Assembly (NCBI GenBank): GCA_030652475.1
Contig: JAUSAO010000008.1
Coordinates: forward strand, 1-56,449
Length of the DNA stretch: 56,449 bases
DNA from: Gallionella sp.
GTDB lineage: Bacteria; Pseudomonadota; Gammaproteobacteria; Burkholderiales; Gallionellaceae
Reading direction: 5' to 3'
The notes beneath the pieces are model-generated. The model saw only the letters and a list, made by a program, of their open reading frames with translations, searched no databases and was not told where the DNA came from. This document shows positions 37,351-47,656 of this stretch, piece after piece. The number at the start of each line of letters is the position of its first letter. Within the stretch, counting starts at the first letter, position 1. Both the position numbers and the translations under genes were made by a program.

Positions 37351-38304
37351 ATGGACTTCTTCATACACACACTCTCTGACGTACAGACCAAACAAATTGG
37401 ATCCGGCACCCGCATCTGGCAATTTTGCGTGGTGTTTGCGGGAGCCAAGATTGGTGCCAATTGCAACATCTGCGCTCAGGTTTTGGTTGAGAATGATGTT
37501 GTGATCGGTGACAACGTTACGATCAAGAGCGGAGTGCAGCTTTGGGATGGGGTTCGCATTGAAGACAATGTTTTCATCGGACCAAACGCCACGTTCACTA
37601 ACGACATTTTTCCTCGCTCAAAGGTTTTTCCTGAGCAATTTTTGCAAACTGTCATTAAGGCTGGTGCTTCAATCGGCGCTAATGCCACTATATTGCCGGG
37701 AATCTTGATTGCTGAGGGCGCTATGGTTGGCGCTGGTGCGGTTGTCACGAGGTCTGTGCCACCGAACGCGATTGTTGTGGGCAACCCGGCGCGGATTATT
37801 GGCTACACCAACACGAAATCTGATGAATTTTCGAAGGAAGGAGGTAATGCTGATAAACGCAAACCCCCCTTCTTTGATCAAACCTCTGTGCATGGGGTGA
37901 CAACACATAAATTTCCTCTGGTTCCCGATATACGTGGCAACCTTACGGTAGGTGAATTTGAGCAGCACATACCATTTCTACCTAAGCGCTACTTTATGGT
38001 GTTTAACGTGCCTAGTAAGGAAACCCGAGGTGAGCATGCACATCGCGTTTGCCACCAGTTTTTGATTTGTGTTCGAGGTAACTGCTCTGTTTTGGCCGAT
38101 GATGGAATGAATCGCACCGAAGTGTTGCTGGAATCTCCCGATAAAGGTATTTACTTACCGCCGATGGTTTGGGGCGTGCAATACAAATATTCAGATGATG
38201 CTGTCCTGCTTGTCTTCGCATCGCATCATTATGATGGATCCGACTACATCCGAAACTATTCGGAATTTCTTGATGCAGTAAAACAACAGAGCAGTACAAA
38301 ATGA
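37351..38304 (+). CDS. WxcM-like bifunctional enzyme: acetyltransferase plus 3,4-ketoisomerase
   Basis: 317-aa fusion. Residues about 1-150 are a left-handed beta-helix acetyltransferase with hexapeptide turns ([32 protein letters not shown]). Residues about 175-315 are a cupin of the FdtA/QdtA family ([54 protein letters not shown]). FdtA-type enzymes isomerise dTDP-4-keto-6-deoxyglucose to the 3-keto sugar; the acetyltransferase would act after the aminotransferase encoded next. I use ATG 37351 because the longer frame overlaps wbpP. It overlaps the aminotransferase by four bases. Confidence 0.88.
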   Translation: MDFFIHTLSDVQTKQIGSGTRIWQFCVVFAGAKIGANCNICAQVLVENDVVIGDNVTIKSGVQLWDGVRIEDNVFIGPNATFTNDIFPRSKVFPEQFLQTVIKAGASIGANATILPGILIAEGAMVGAGAVVTRSVPPNAIVVGNPARIIGYTNTKSDEFSKEGGNADKRKPPFFDQTSVHGVTTHKFPLVPDIRGNLTVGEFEQHIPFLPKRYFMVFNVPSKETRGEHAHRVCHQFLICVRGNCSVLADDGMNRTEVLLESPDKGIYLPPMVWGVQYKYSDDAVLLVFASHHYDGSDYIRNYSEFLDAVKQQSSTK

Positions 38305-39398
38305 AAATCTCTTTTCTCGATTTAAAAGCTGGCTATCTTGAACTTCAGCCAGAAATTGATGCAGCAATCAAGCGCGTGCTTGACTCGGGCTGGTACATCC
38401 TGGGCGAAGAGGTGGATGCCTTTGAGCAGGAATACGCTAATTATTGCGAAGCGAAGCAGTGCGTTGGTGTGGCTAACGGTCTAGACGCCTTGCACCTTGC
38501 ATTATTAGCCCTTGGCGTCGGCGCGGGTGATGAAGTTATCGTGCCAAGCAATACCTATATTGCTACCTGGTTGGCCGTTAGCCAATGCGGGGCAACACCG
38601 ATACCCGTTGAACCGGATGCTCGAACCTACAATATTGACCCGGCGCGCATTGAAGAGGCTATTACTTCCCGGACAAAAGTCATTTTGCCTGTCCATTTAT
38701 ATGGACAACCTGCCGACATGGATCCAATTTTGTTGATTGCGCGCAAATATGGCTTAAAAGTTTTGGAGGATGGCGCTCAATCACACGGAGCTCGCTATAA
38801 AGGCAGGCGAATTGGAGCTCATGGGGATGTGGTAGCATGGAGTTTTTACCCCGGCAAGAATCTCGGTGCGTATGGCGACGGTGGCGCGATCACTACCGAT
38901 GATGCAGAAATAGCCGAGCGCATCCGGGTACTGCGCAACTATGGTTCGCGGGTGAAGTACGTCAATGACGTGCGCGGCTACAATAGTCGACTTGACCCGA
39001 TACAAGCCGCTGCATTGCGCGTCAAACTCAAAGTGTTGGATACATGGAATGCAAGACGGGCAGAGATTGCCAGCCGCTATCAAACAGGTCTGGCAAATGT
39101 CGGCCTCACCCTGCCTTTTGTGCCTGAATGGGCTGAACCGGCATGGCACCTATATGTGGTGCAACACCCGCAACGCGATGCTTTGCAAAAAAAATTGGGC
39201 GAGGCTGGCGTAGGAACGCTGATCCACTACCCCATTCCACCGCACTTGCAACAAGCCTATGCAGCGGCTGGCTTTATCCAAGGGCACTACCCTATTGCCG
39301 AGCAAATCGCGAATCAATGCCTCAGCCTTCCTATCGGGCCACACGTGCAAGCAGAGGCTGTTCGAGTTGTAATTTCTAAACTCCAGCAATTCGTGTAA
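38301..39398 (+). CDS. dTDP-3-amino sugar aminotransferase, FdtB/QdtB-like
   Basis: PLP-dependent DegT/DnrJ/EryC1-family aminotransferase (365 aa) acting on the 3-keto sugar from the WxcM cupin domain. The N-terminus [20 protein letters not shown] and the PLP-lysine motif [20 protein letters not shown] (Lys near 185) are clear. Its neighbours (RmlA, WxcM-like) point to dTDP-Fuc3N or dTDP-Qui3N; which epimer cannot be told. Start and stop overlap both neighbours, so the three genes are coupled. Confidence 0.92.
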   Translation: MKISFLDLKAGYLELQPEIDAAIKRVLDSGWYILGEEVDAFEQEYANYCEAKQCVGVANGLDALHLALLALGVGAGDEVIVPSNTYIATWLAVSQCGATPIPVEPDARTYNIDPARIEEAITSRTKVILPVHLYGQPADMDPILLIARKYGLKVLEDGAQSHGARYKGRRIGAHGDVVAWSFYPGKNLGAYGDGGAITTDDAEIAERIRVLRNYGSRVKYVNDVRGYNSRLDPIQAAALRVKLKVLDTWNARRAEIASRYQTGLANVGLTLPFVPEWAEPAWHLYVVQHPQRDALQKKLGEAGVGTLIHYPIPPHLQQAYAAAGFIQGHYPIAEQIANQCLSLPIGPHVQAEAVRVVISKLQQFV

Positions 39399-39979
39399 TG
39401 AAGAGCAGAATAACTAGCCGCGTGATTAGGCTATTGCAGTGGATACGCACTGCATTTTATGCATCCATATCAACTGGACAGTACGAAGGGGTCGCTCAGA
39501 AAATTCAGCCTGTTCTTATATTAGGTAATGGAATTGTTGAATTTGAAAAAAATGTGGTGCTTGGGTATTTTCCATCGCCATTCTTCTTCAGTGGTTACAT
39601 TCATCTTGAAGCTAGAGGAAATTCCTCATCAATAAGATTCGGTGAAGGGTCGCATGTAAACAATAATTTTGTGGGGATTGCTGAACACTCATCTATAACG
39701 ATTGGCAAAAGATGTTTTATTGGTACGAATGTTGAAATTGTTGATTCTGATTTTCATGGAATCAAAGTGTCTGATAGGCGTACATCAGATCCTGAAAAGG
39801 CCAAACCTGTTGTAATCGGTGATGATGTTTTCATTGGTTCAAATTCAAAAATAATGAAGGGCGTAGTAATTGGTGTTGGATCAGTAATAGCCAATGGGTC
39901 TATTGTTGTTGGTGAAATACCGGCCAATGTTATTGCTGGGGGTAATCCAGCAAAAGTTCTTAAGGTAATAGAGGTGTGA
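39398..39979 (+). CDS. Hexapeptide-repeat acetyltransferase, CatB/maa-like
   Basis: 193-aa left-handed beta-helix acyltransferase. The C-terminal half has the hexapeptide turns FVGIAEHSSITIGKRCFIGT, VVIGDDVFIGSNSKIMKGVV and GEIPANVIAGGNPAKVL; a conserved His is in SDFHGIKVSDRR. The first 90 residues are less typical. It likely O- or N-acetylates a sugar of the glycan. Its start overlaps the aminotransferase stop by one base, and its end overlaps the flippase start by four. Confidence 0.8.
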   Translation: MKSRITSRVIRLLQWIRTAFYASISTGQYEGVAQKIQPVLILGNGIVEFEKNVVLGYFPSPFFFSGYIHLEARGNSSSIRFGEGSHVNNNFVGIAEHSSITIGKRCFIGTNVEIVDSDFHGIKVSDRRTSDPEKAKPVVIGDDVFIGSNSKIMKGVVIGVGSVIANGSIVVGEIPANVIAGGNPAKVLKVIEV

Positions 39980-41481
39980 GTGATCAGGCTGCATCCTACC
40001 GGCGCATTCTAAAAACTTCCTCCATCATTGGCGGGGCATCAGTTATCAATATTGTGATCGGTCTGGTGCGTACCAAAATCCTCGCGGTGTTGCTTGGTCC
40101 CGCAGGGATTGGGCTGGTCAGCCTCTATAGCAGCCTGATGTCCACGGCCACAGCCGTGGCCACCATGGGCATTGGCACCACAGGCACACGCCAAATCGCC
40201 GAAGCACTCAGCCAGGATGATGAGCGTGCCGTGGCCGTGGTGCGCCGCGCCATGTTCTGGGGTGCTTTGCTGCTTGCCAGTGCCGGTGCGCTGGTAGTTT
40301 GGTCGTTGCGCGAAGTTCTGGCGGTCCGTGTGCTGGGCGGTGCAGAGCATGCAGCCATTGTTGGCTGGTTGGCACTCGGCGTGGCGTTATCCGTAGCCGG
40401 TGCTTCACAAGGTGCCTTGATACAAGGTATGCGCCGCATCGGTGATATGGCGCGACTGAGTGTGTATGGTTCGGTGTTAAATACCGTGCTGGGTGCGGCC
40501 TTGTTATGGCAGTGGGGGCAAACGGGATTGGTGGCTTATGTGCTGATCGGCCCGCTCGTGAGCTTGCTGCTGGGGCATTGGTATGTGTCGCGCCTGCCCA
40601 AAGTGGCATCTGGCGATATTTCCATACAAGAAATGGCGCACCAGTGGCAAACCCTGCTGCGCCTAGGCATTCCTTTTATGGGGGCAGCACTGGTTAGCAC
40701 GTTGGTACAGCTTTGGATACGGGTAGAAGTAGGTAATACCCTTGGCGCAGAATCGCTGGGCTACTTTCAGGCGGCCTGGACGATCTCGATGCAGTACATC
40801 GGCTTTGTGTTGGCGGCCATGGGTGCAGATTATTACCCGCGTTTAACCGGCGTGATCAATGACCACAAAGCAGCAACGCGGCTGGTGAACGAGCAAACCG
40901 AAATCGCGCTGCTGCTTAGCGCGCCGGTGTTCATTGCAATGATCGGCTTAACCCCCTGGGTCATACACTTGCTGTATTCATCCGCCTTTGCCCCCGCCGT
41001 GGATGTGCTGCGTTGGCAAATATTGGGCGACGTGCTCAAGGTGGCGAGTTGGCCGCTAGGTTTTGTTATCTTGGCAGCAGGTGCGGGAAAGACATTTTTT
41101 TGGACAGAAACGCTAGTGCTGTTGCTGATGGGCGGCTTGATAGCAGGATTATTGCCTGTCATCGGGTTGCAAATTACCGGCATCGCATTTTTGGCGTGTT
41201 ATGCAGTTTACCTGCCTCTTGTTTATGTTCTCGCTATGCGAAGGATAGAATTTCAATGGCAGATAAATGTAACGCGCTTGTTTTTGGCTATCTTGGTGGT
41301 TTGTGTGGTGGTGTCTATTTTGAGTGCCCGCTATTGGTGGGGCTGGATTGTCGCAGTTGGGGTTTCCATTGCGTTCGGATTTTTCACAATAATACGACTG
41401 GCGAACATGAGTAACGTGGGTGGGCCAGTGGGGCGCATTACAGCCATAGTGCAACGAGTTTCGATTAAAGGTTGGTTCTAA
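39976..41481 (+). CDS. wzx: Wzx-type O-antigen/polysaccharide flippase
   Basis: 501-aa inner-membrane protein with 12 or more hydrophobic segments, of the MVF/MATE-like polysaccharide transporter group. The N-terminus TSSIIGGASVINIVIGLVRT followed by KILAVLLGPAGIGLVSLYSS is characteristic of Wzx. It should flip undecaprenyl-linked repeat units to the periplasm. It starts at GTG 39976 within the preceding gene's stop. A second, truncated flippase start exists at 53036. Confidence 0.9.
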   Translation: MSDQAASYRRILKTSSIIGGASVINIVIGLVRTKILAVLLGPAGIGLVSLYSSLMSTATAVATMGIGTTGTRQIAEALSQDDERAVAVVRRAMFWGALLLASAGALVVWSLREVLAVRVLGGAEHAAIVGWLALGVALSVAGASQGALIQGMRRIGDMARLSVYGSVLNTVLGAALLWQWGQTGLVAYVLIGPLVSLLLGHWYVSRLPKVASGDISIQEMAHQWQTLLRLGIPFMGAALVSTLVQLWIRVEVGNTLGAESLGYFQAAWTISMQYIGFVLAAMGADYYPRLTGVINDHKAATRLVNEQTEIALLLSAPVFIAMIGLTPWVIHLLYSSAFAPAVDVLRWQILGDVLKVASWPLGFVILAAGAGKTFFWTETLVLLLMGGLIAGLLPVIGLQITGIAFLACYAVYLPLVYVLAMRRIEFQWQINVTRLFLAILVVCVVVSILSARYWWGWIVAVGVSIAFGFFTIIRLANMSNVGGPVGRITAIVQRVSIKGWF

Positions 41482-41482
41482 T

Positions 41483-42535
41483 ATGTTAAGCAAACAGGTG
41501 TCATTTGTACTCATTTCATATAATCAAAAAAAGTTTATATGTGAGGCTGTTAATAGTGCTTTTTCACAGGATTACCCATCTCTTGAGATAATTATCTCTG
41601 ATGATTGCTCGACTGATGGCACTTATGAAATTTTGAAGGATATTGTTAGTAACTATAAAGGTAATCATCGTGTCATCTTGCGACAAACCGATAGAAATCT
41701 AGGTGTTTTACCTCATGTAATAGACGCAGCGAATTGCGCGAACGGCGAATTAATTGTTTTGGCGGCAGGTGACGATATTTCAAAACCGGAACGCACACGT
41801 AAACTGGCAATAGCTTGGCAAGCAACAGCGGCGTGGGGATTGTATTCAAGATATGATCAAATCGATGAAAATAATGTGATACTTGGCGTTGCGGAAAGAC
41901 CAGAATGTCTATTACGCACGGATCATCGTATAAGGCAATACTTTTTTTCGCAAGATGGTGTTGTGGATATTGTCCATGGTGCTACATCAGCCTACGACAA
42001 AAGAGTATTTTTGGTTATGAAGGATTTTTGCGTGGATAACATATTGTCAGAGGATGGGGCTTTAAGTTTAGTAATTAATTTACTAAAGGAAAAGATTGAA
42101 TTCGTTGATGATAGTCTGGTTTTTTATCGTAGCCATCAGGGTGCTATTTCAAATGGAAGAAATGTTCAGACCAATTTTACAATTGCGAATATAGAGGATG
42201 GTGTTCTAAAAAGCGCTCGTTACGCATTATCAAATATGTGCAGAGCTCAATTTATTTTGAACTTTGAAAGCGCCATGCAAAACAGAATGATGCGATCATT
42301 AAATAACATTGAAATATATTCAGATATTGAGTTATTTGAGATGGCTTCAAAATGGATTCATTCGACATTTAGAGAAAGGCTTGTATTTTTGTTCACCTGT
42401 CGGAATAAGTATTATTTTAATTGGACACTGCAACGATTGCTTGGATATAGGTTTTTTGTGATGTCTAAATATTTGATTAGGAAGGTTCAACAGTTTATAA
42501 AAAATAAGCATTGTAATATTCAATTTCTTCATTGA
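41483..42535 (+). CDS. Family 2 glycosyltransferase
   Basis: 350-aa GT-A glycosyltransferase. SFVLISYNQKKFICEAVNSA is the nucleotide-sugar binding start, ISDDCSTDGTYEIL has the first Asp pair, and AAGDDISKPERTRK carries the DxD-like motif near residue 95. A conserved DNILSEDGALSLVINLL later may hold the catalytic base. A C-terminal region without membrane anchor follows. The base composition from here to about 45720 is visibly A+T-richer than the flanks, suggesting a transferred serotype-specific block. Confidence 0.85.
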   Translation: MLSKQVSFVLISYNQKKFICEAVNSAFSQDYPSLEIIISDDCSTDGTYEILKDIVSNYKGNHRVILRQTDRNLGVLPHVIDAANCANGELIVLAAGDDISKPERTRKLAIAWQATAAWGLYSRYDQIDENNVILGVAERPECLLRTDHRIRQYFFSQDGVVDIVHGATSAYDKRVFLVMKDFCVDNILSEDGALSLVINLLKEKIEFVDDSLVFYRSHQGAISNGRNVQTNFTIANIEDGVLKSARYALSNMCRAQFILNFESAMQNRMMRSLNNIEIYSDIELFEMASKWIHSTFRERLVFLFTCRNKYYFNWTLQRLLGYRFFVMSKYLIRKVQQFIKNKHCNIQFLH

Positions 42536-42591
42536 AATATGAAATATCTGCAAATAAGCAAGCTGATGCACTTACGTTACAATAAACTGTT

Positions 42592-43152
42592 ATGGTAAAA
42601 CCTATCTTTCGTTCTATTTTTTTTATTGCCAGACGATTGCTTGCTTACCTAAAAGTATTCAGCCTTCGGATGGTTGGGGTCAACGCAGATTGGACTTCAT
42701 CTATTCACTGGTCGGTTGTTGTCGAACGTGGAGGAGGTGATATTTCGATAGGTAAAAGAACATCGCTGGATCGAGGGGTTATTTTGAGAGCTTATGGTGG
42801 TGTAATTCGGATTGGATCTGACTGTAGCATTAATCCATATGCAGTGATATACGGCGATGGCGGACTGGTCATTGGCAATGGCGTTAGAATTGCCGCACAC
42901 ACGGTAATAGTTCCAGCCGACCATATTTTCTCCGATCCTGATAAATTTATTTTTGAGCAAGGTGAATCTCGATTAGGCATCACCATCGAGGATGACGTGT
43001 GGTTGGGTGCCGGCGTGCGCGTACTTGATGGAGTTAATATTAAAAAAGGGACAGTGGTTGGGGCGAGCGCTGTTGTAACTAAGTCAACTGAACCCTTTGG
43101 TGTTTATGTCGGCATTCCTGCAAAAAAAATATCCTCGCGTTTAACGGCTTAA
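42592..43152 (+). CDS. Hexapeptide acyltransferase, WcaF-like
   Basis: 186-aa left-handed beta-helix protein; hexapeptide turns are GDISIGKRTSLDRGVILRAY, VIRIGSDCSINPYAVIYGDG, and ITIEDDVWLGAGVRVLDGVN. A hydrophobic N-terminus (IFRSIFFIARRLLAYLKVFS) may bind the membrane. The segment PADHIFSDPDKF contains the probable catalytic His. Substrate unknown. Confidence 0.82.
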   Translation: MVKPIFRSIFFIARRLLAYLKVFSLRMVGVNADWTSSIHWSVVVERGGGDISIGKRTSLDRGVILRAYGGVIRIGSDCSINPYAVIYGDGGLVIGNGVRIAAHTVIVPADHIFSDPDKFIFEQGESRLGITIEDDVWLGAGVRVLDGVNIKKGTVVGASAVVTKSTEPFGVYVGIPAKKISSRLTA

Positions 43153-43183
43153 TAGACTGCTCTCTCTTCATTGAACCTACTTT

Positions 43184-44101
43184 ATGCTGTACTTTAATTT
43201 AATGAAATTAAATAGAATTTTTAGAAAAAGGATTGTTTGGACAATTGCCCTATATAGACTGAAATCTGAAGATGATATTTTTAAGCTTGATGAGCACAAG
43301 CCATTTCATTTTTTCGGGGAAGGGGGGGTGCGGAGAAATAAAAAATACCAAGCTTTCGCAGCAGATCCGTTTCTGTTCGTGCATAACGATCGTCTTTACC
43401 TATTTTACGAAATACAAACGGACTTTGGCATAGGTGAAATATGGGCGCAATCGATGGATGCAACGGGCATATGGACAAATCATGGGCAAGTACTAAAAGA
43501 AGATTTTCACCTGTCCTATCCTCAGGTATTTTCTTACAATGGTCAAATCTGGATGATACCGGAGGCTGCGCGTTCAGGAAATGTATGGCTGTATGCAGCA
43601 GAGTCGTTTCCCAATAAATGGCGAAGGTCTAGGGTGCTGATAAATGAACCATTGGTTGATTCTTCAATTCTCATAAAACCGGAAGGTATATATTTATTCG
43701 GCACGACGAGGTCTGATGAATTAAAACTTTTTTTCTCTCCTGACATAAGCAAAGAATTCTTGTCAACAGGGTTTGTAATATCGAAGGATAAAGCAATATC
43801 CAGAAATGGAGGTAGGCCGCTTTGCATCAAGAATGTGCTTTATCGAGTAGCTCAAAACTGTCAGCAGTCTTATGGGAAAAATATTAGCTTGTTACAAATT
43901 GATCAATTATCATTTGAAAAATATAGCGAGCACACAACAATCTCTGACTTATATCAAATAAAGCCTAAATGGATGGAAGAGGGATATCACCATATCAGTA
44001 CTGCATATTTCATGAATGAGCATTTTGTAGCTGTGGATGGCATGCGCAGAGATAAGTATCTAAATACGTTGTTACTGGCATTTTTCAAAGTATTTGGTTA
44101 A
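43184..44101 (+). CDS. Beta-propeller protein of the GINT1-like glycosyltransferase group
   Basis: 305-aa protein of a family related to the N-terminal beta-propeller of glucosamine inositolphosphorylceramide transferase. Repeated blade-like strands include AFAADPFLFVHNDRLYLFYE, LSYPQVFSYNGQIWMIPEAA and VDSSILIKPEGIYLFGTT. These occur in bacterial polysaccharide loci, sometimes fused to formyltransferase domains, but no catalytic domain is fused here. It may bind or transfer a sugar; the role is unproven. No signal peptide is evident. Confidence 0.68.
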   Translation: MLYFNLMKLNRIFRKRIVWTIALYRLKSEDDIFKLDEHKPFHFFGEGGVRRNKKYQAFAADPFLFVHNDRLYLFYEIQTDFGIGEIWAQSMDATGIWTNHGQVLKEDFHLSYPQVFSYNGQIWMIPEAARSGNVWLYAAESFPNKWRRSRVLINEPLVDSSILIKPEGIYLFGTTRSDELKLFFSPDISKEFLSTGFVISKDKAISRNGGRPLCIKNVLYRVAQNCQQSYGKNISLLQIDQLSFEKYSEHTTISDLYQIKPKWMEEGYHHISTAYFMNEHFVAVDGMRRDKYLNTLLLAFFKVFG

Positions 44102-44112
44102 ATCTAAGCTAG

Positions 44113-44847
44113 ATGCAGATTTCGAATTTTGTTTGGAATCCATTAAAAAGAGAATTCATGAAAAAAATAAAACGTCATTTGCGGCGCACCGGATTTGAAC
44201 AGTATTACCCGCGAAATTTCATCAGTCAGGTTTTCAGCGGAAAGACGATTGCACGTATCATTTTCAATGAACTGGTTGCTTCCCACTGCTTAAAATTAAC
44301 AGGAAGGGTGCTCGATCTTGCGAGTGGCGGACATTCAGATTATAAACAATATTTACCGGATGATATCGAACTGATAAAGACCGATTCATTCATGATTGAT
44401 GGTGTTGCGGCGAGAGTGGATTTCAATGAGAGATTCCCATTTTCGGACAATGAATTCGATGCTGTATTGTTTTTTAACGCACTCTATATTGCAGAGGATA
44501 GAGTCGCCACGTTGCGTGAGGTTCACCGTGTTCTAAAGTCAGGTGGTTCCCTCTATTTGTCAATGCCACTACTGTATGGGGAGATTCCTGAGCCAGTGGA
44601 CTATTGTCGGCTTACTTACCAAGGGTTAGAAAAAGAATTAAAAGAGGCCGGATTCTTGTCGATTAATATAATCCGATACGGAGAGAGATTTACTGCTGCG
44701 GCTTTGCTTCTGCATCCGTTTTTTAAGTTCAATGTCGTACGTTTTCCTGTTTTCGTTCTAAGTTTACTTCTTGATTCTCTGATTCCACAAGGATTTAGGA
44801 CAAGACATCCCGCTCCGCTTGGATATTTTTGCTTCAACAGGAAATAA
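44113..44847 (+). CDS. Class I SAM-dependent methyltransferase
   Basis: 244-aa protein of the Methyltransf_11 type. The SAM loop is VLDLASGGHSDYKQY near residue 70, the acidic residue is in IKTDSF, and FPFSDNEFDAVLFFNALYIA with EVHRVLKSGGSLYLSMP follow. It probably methylates a sugar or lipid intermediate of the glycan. Start is either ATG 44113 or ATG 44158 (MKKIKRHLRR). A gene-free gap of 128 bases follows. Confidence 0.82.
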   Translation: MQISNFVWNPLKREFMKKIKRHLRRTGFEQYYPRNFISQVFSGKTIARIIFNELVASHCLKLTGRVLDLASGGHSDYKQYLPDDIELIKTDSFMIDGVAARVDFNERFPFSDNEFDAVLFFNALYIAEDRVATLREVHRVLKSGGSLYLSMPLLYGEIPEPVDYCRLTYQGLEKELKEAGFLSINIIRYGERFTAAALLLHPFFKFNVVRFPVFVLSLLLDSLIPQGFRTRHPAPLGYFCFNRK

Positions 44848-44975
44848 GGTTAATAAGGTTCAATTCATCAAGTTTTTCAGTTTAAGTTACATCATGCGGC
44901 ACTTTTTTACTTGGTGATTGAAGACCACCATGGATATTGCCTAGACAAAATTTTTTTATTATTGAAGGGTTTGTA

Positions 44976-45725
44976 ATGAGTAAAATTGTTGAATATGTAA
45001 GATATTTTGTTAATGATTCAATTGGGTACGATGTCGTTCATTTCTCCGGTCAGCATAATTTACGTGCGCATTTAAGTAAAGTTTTTGATGTGTATAAGAT
45101 CAATCATATTATTGATGTGGGTGCGAATGATGGGCAATTTGGTCAATTTCTAAGAAGCATTGGATACAAAGGTGATATATATTCATTTGAGCCAGTTTCT
45201 GATGCTTTTAAAAAGCTTTCTTTAGTCTCATCTTCTGATAATAAATGGCATGTTTATAATATCGCACTTGGTTCATCATCTGGCGATGCTTTAATTAATG
45301 TTTCAAAGCACACGGTATTTTCTTCTCTTTTATCTCCTAGTGATTACGCTTTGGGGCGCTGGTCGGAAAGTCAAGTCGATCATCAGGAGAAAATTATAAT
45401 TAGGACATTAGATGAATGGTGTGCAGAGGGTAATATTTCAAAATCTGATTCTGTGTTTTTGAAGATGGATACACAAGGTTTTGACTTGGAGGTATTTAAG
45501 GGCGCGAAATCAACTTTACCTCAAGTAAGTGCCCTACTATCTGAGTTATCACTTATTGCGGTTTATGATGGTATGCCTAATTATATGCAATCGCTCTCCA
45601 CCTACGAAGCGGCTGGTTTCTCGGTAAGCGGACTTTATCCGATAACTCGAAACAAAGATTTATCTTTGAATGAAGTTGATTGTGTACTTGTTAATATTTC
45701 TAAATTCGAACAGATAAAAAAATGA
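44976..45725 (+). CDS. FkbM-family methyltransferase (first copy)
   Basis: 249-aa protein. The FkbM core is HIIDVGANDGQFGQFLRSIG near residue 50, then IYSFEPVSDAFKKLS, and the C-terminal FLKMDTQGFDLEVFKGAKST near residue 170. FkbM proteins O-methylate sugars or macrolides. ATG 44976 was chosen since GAAGGG lies 7-12 bases ahead. It overlaps the next glycosyltransferase by four bases. It is A+T-rich compared with the second FkbM gene. Confidence 0.87.
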   Translation: MSKIVEYVRYFVNDSIGYDVVHFSGQHNLRAHLSKVFDVYKINHIIDVGANDGQFGQFLRSIGYKGDIYSFEPVSDAFKKLSLVSSSDNKWHVYNIALGSSSGDALINVSKHTVFSSLLSPSDYALGRWSESQVDHQEKIIIRTLDEWCAEGNISKSDSVFLKMDTQGFDLEVFKGAKSTLPQVSALLSELSLIAVYDGMPNYMQSLSTYEAAGFSVSGLYPITRNKDLSLNEVDCVLVNISKFEQIKK

Positions 45726-46837
45726 CTTCATGTCGAGCAGTGACTGTGATGCTGCTGACGAACCAATTGCATGCGTCACCTTCTGGCGGGCGCGAAATGT
45801 TGTGCAAGCTTAATCATGACGTGCTCATGGATATTTACGGCGATCGATTAACGGTATTAGAATTGACCAAGAGTCCGATTCGCGGATTGAAGTCGGTGAT
45901 AAGTGCATTTAAAGGCCACATTGACGGAATAAATGCCGAGTCCATTGATGCTGTATTTCGGGATATTCTTTCGAAGAATGTTGAGAAGATATTTGTTGAT
46001 GGCTCGAACTTTGGTGGAATGGCCAATGTTATCAAGATGCGGTTTCCGAAGGTGCAGGTTTATACTTTTTTTCACAATGTAGAAGTCAGATTTTTCCTGG
46101 GTTCACTTAGACAAAACAAGACTATTCATGCGCTGGCAGTGACTATAGCTAACTATCTGGCTGAGAGAAAGTCAGTAAGATACAGTGACGAAATTATCTG
46201 CCTGAGCGAGCGGGACAGTCAATTGCTCCAGAAGCTTTACGGGCGTGCTGCAACTCATGTGTCACCGATGGCACTGCAAGATAAGTTGCCCGTTGTGATA
46301 AATTCGACTACAGAAGTTGCTTCAGACAAGTTTGCATTGTTTGTCGGAGGAGTATTTTATGCTAATCAAGTCGGTATCACCTGGTTTGTCAAACAGGTTG
46401 CCCCGAGAATTGGTATCAAGGTTTGTATTGTAGGCAAAGGCTTTGAAAAGCTCAGGAATGAACTGGAACTGGAAGGTAAGGTCGAGGTCGTCGGTGCAGT
46501 TGATAGCTTGTCTGAATGGTATTTGAAGTCTCACTTTGTCATTGCGCCCATCTTCGATGGATCGGGGATGAAAACCAAGGTTGCGGAGGCATTGATGTTT
46601 GGCAAAAAAGTTATCGGGACGCCTGAGGCTTTTTCGGGCTACGAGGCGATTGCTGATAAGGCTGGGCGGGTCTGCGTCACTGCAGATGATTTTGTGGCCG
46701 CTATTGAGGCTGCGGATTGCATGGTTTTGGCGCCGTATGACGAAGATTTGCGGTTCATTTATGAGAATATTTACTCATTTTCGGCAGCGCGGTCACGCAT
46801 GGCGGGAATTTTGAGTACTGTTAAACGAGTTTGTTGA
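45722..46837 (+). CDS. Glycosyltransferase, GT-B fold (family 4-like)
   Basis: 371-aa GT-B enzyme. The N-terminal half begins MLLTNQLHASPSGGREMLCK, and the C-terminal half has FALFVGGVFYANQVGITWFV and a UDP-sugar region FDGSGMKTKVAEALMFGKKV near residue 280. It lacks a membrane segment and should act at the inner face of the membrane. Sugar specificity is unknown. Confidence 0.85.
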   Translation: MTSCRAVTVMLLTNQLHASPSGGREMLCKLNHDVLMDIYGDRLTVLELTKSPIRGLKSVISAFKGHIDGINAESIDAVFRDILSKNVEKIFVDGSNFGGMANVIKMRFPKVQVYTFFHNVEVRFFLGSLRQNKTIHALAVTIANYLAERKSVRYSDEIICLSERDSQLLQKLYGRAATHVSPMALQDKLPVVINSTTEVASDKFALFVGGVFYANQVGITWFVKQVAPRIGIKVCIVGKGFEKLRNELELEGKVEVVGAVDSLSEWYLKSHFVIAPIFDGSGMKTKVAEALMFGKKVIGTPEAFSGYEAIADKAGRVCVTADDFVAAIEAADCMVLAPYDEDLRFIYENIYSFSAARSRMAGILSTVKRVC

Positions 46838-46852
46838 TAAAGGGACTTTTAT

Positions 46853-47656
46853 ATGTCTGATGGATTAAAGATTTTTTTAAGAAACTTGTTGCCGAAGAAA
46901 TATCAGGTGCCGATCAAATATTGGAATGACTGGCAGAGAGGGACACTCGAAGAGGAAATGAAAATCCTGGGTTTGCTGGTGCGAACCAATGATCGTGTGA
47001 TTGACGTAGGGGGAAATCGTGGAATTTATGCGTACCAATTCTGGAAGTTGGGAGCCTTGGTCGAGGTGTTTGAGCCCAATCCGATTTGTTCAAGTATCCT
47101 GAAGGCATGGGCAGTCGGCAAGTCTGCTGTGCGTGTTCATTCGGTAGCGCTTTCGTACTGTTCCGGTCACGCAAACTTGCACATACCGATTGATGCGTCT
47201 GGGATTGAGCACGATGCCTCAGCATCGATCGAGAACACTGGATTTGCACTCGCTCGCGACGAGTTGGTTGTATTGCAGACTCTTGACAGTTTTCAGTTTG
47301 AAAACGTTAGCTTAATCAAGATTGATGTTGAGGGTCATGAGTTTAGTGTGATTAAGGGGGCAGAGCAAACCATTGCTTCATCAAGACCTGTGCTGCTTGT
47401 CGAAATTGAACAACGGCACATCGTCTGCCCTATCAATGAGGTGTTCGAGAAAATTTTAGGACTGGGTTATCAGGGATTTTTCATGACGAGGGGTAAGCTA
47501 ACGGCGCTGGAAAACTTCGAGGTTGCTCGCCATCAGTCTATGGAAAATTTTGGTGGCTCGAAGGTTGAGTATATTAACAACTTCCTATTTCTCCATCGAG
47601 ACAGGCTTGCTGATGAAGAGTATAGCGGTCTATTGAAAGGCCCATTGTTGAAATGA
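46853..47656 (+). CDS. FkbM-family methyltransferase (second copy)
   Basis: 267-aa protein with RVIDVGGNRGIYAYQFWKLG near residue 45, VEVFEPNPICSSILK, and SLIKIDVEGHEFSVIKGAEQ near residue 155, the FkbM signature. An AAGGG ribosome-binding site stands before its ATG. It overlaps the following glycosyltransferase by four bases. It likely methylates a different residue of the repeat unit than the first FkbM. Confidence 0.9.
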   Translation: MSDGLKIFLRNLLPKKYQVPIKYWNDWQRGTLEEEMKILGLLVRTNDRVIDVGGNRGIYAYQFWKLGALVEVFEPNPICSSILKAWAVGKSAVRVHSVALSYCSGHANLHIPIDASGIEHDASASIENTGFALARDELVVLQTLDSFQFENVSLIKIDVEGHEFSVIKGAEQTIASSRPVLLVEIEQRHIVCPINEVFEKILGLGYQGFFMTRGKLTALENFEVARHQSMENFGGSKVEYINNFLFLHRDRLADEEYSGLLKGPLLK

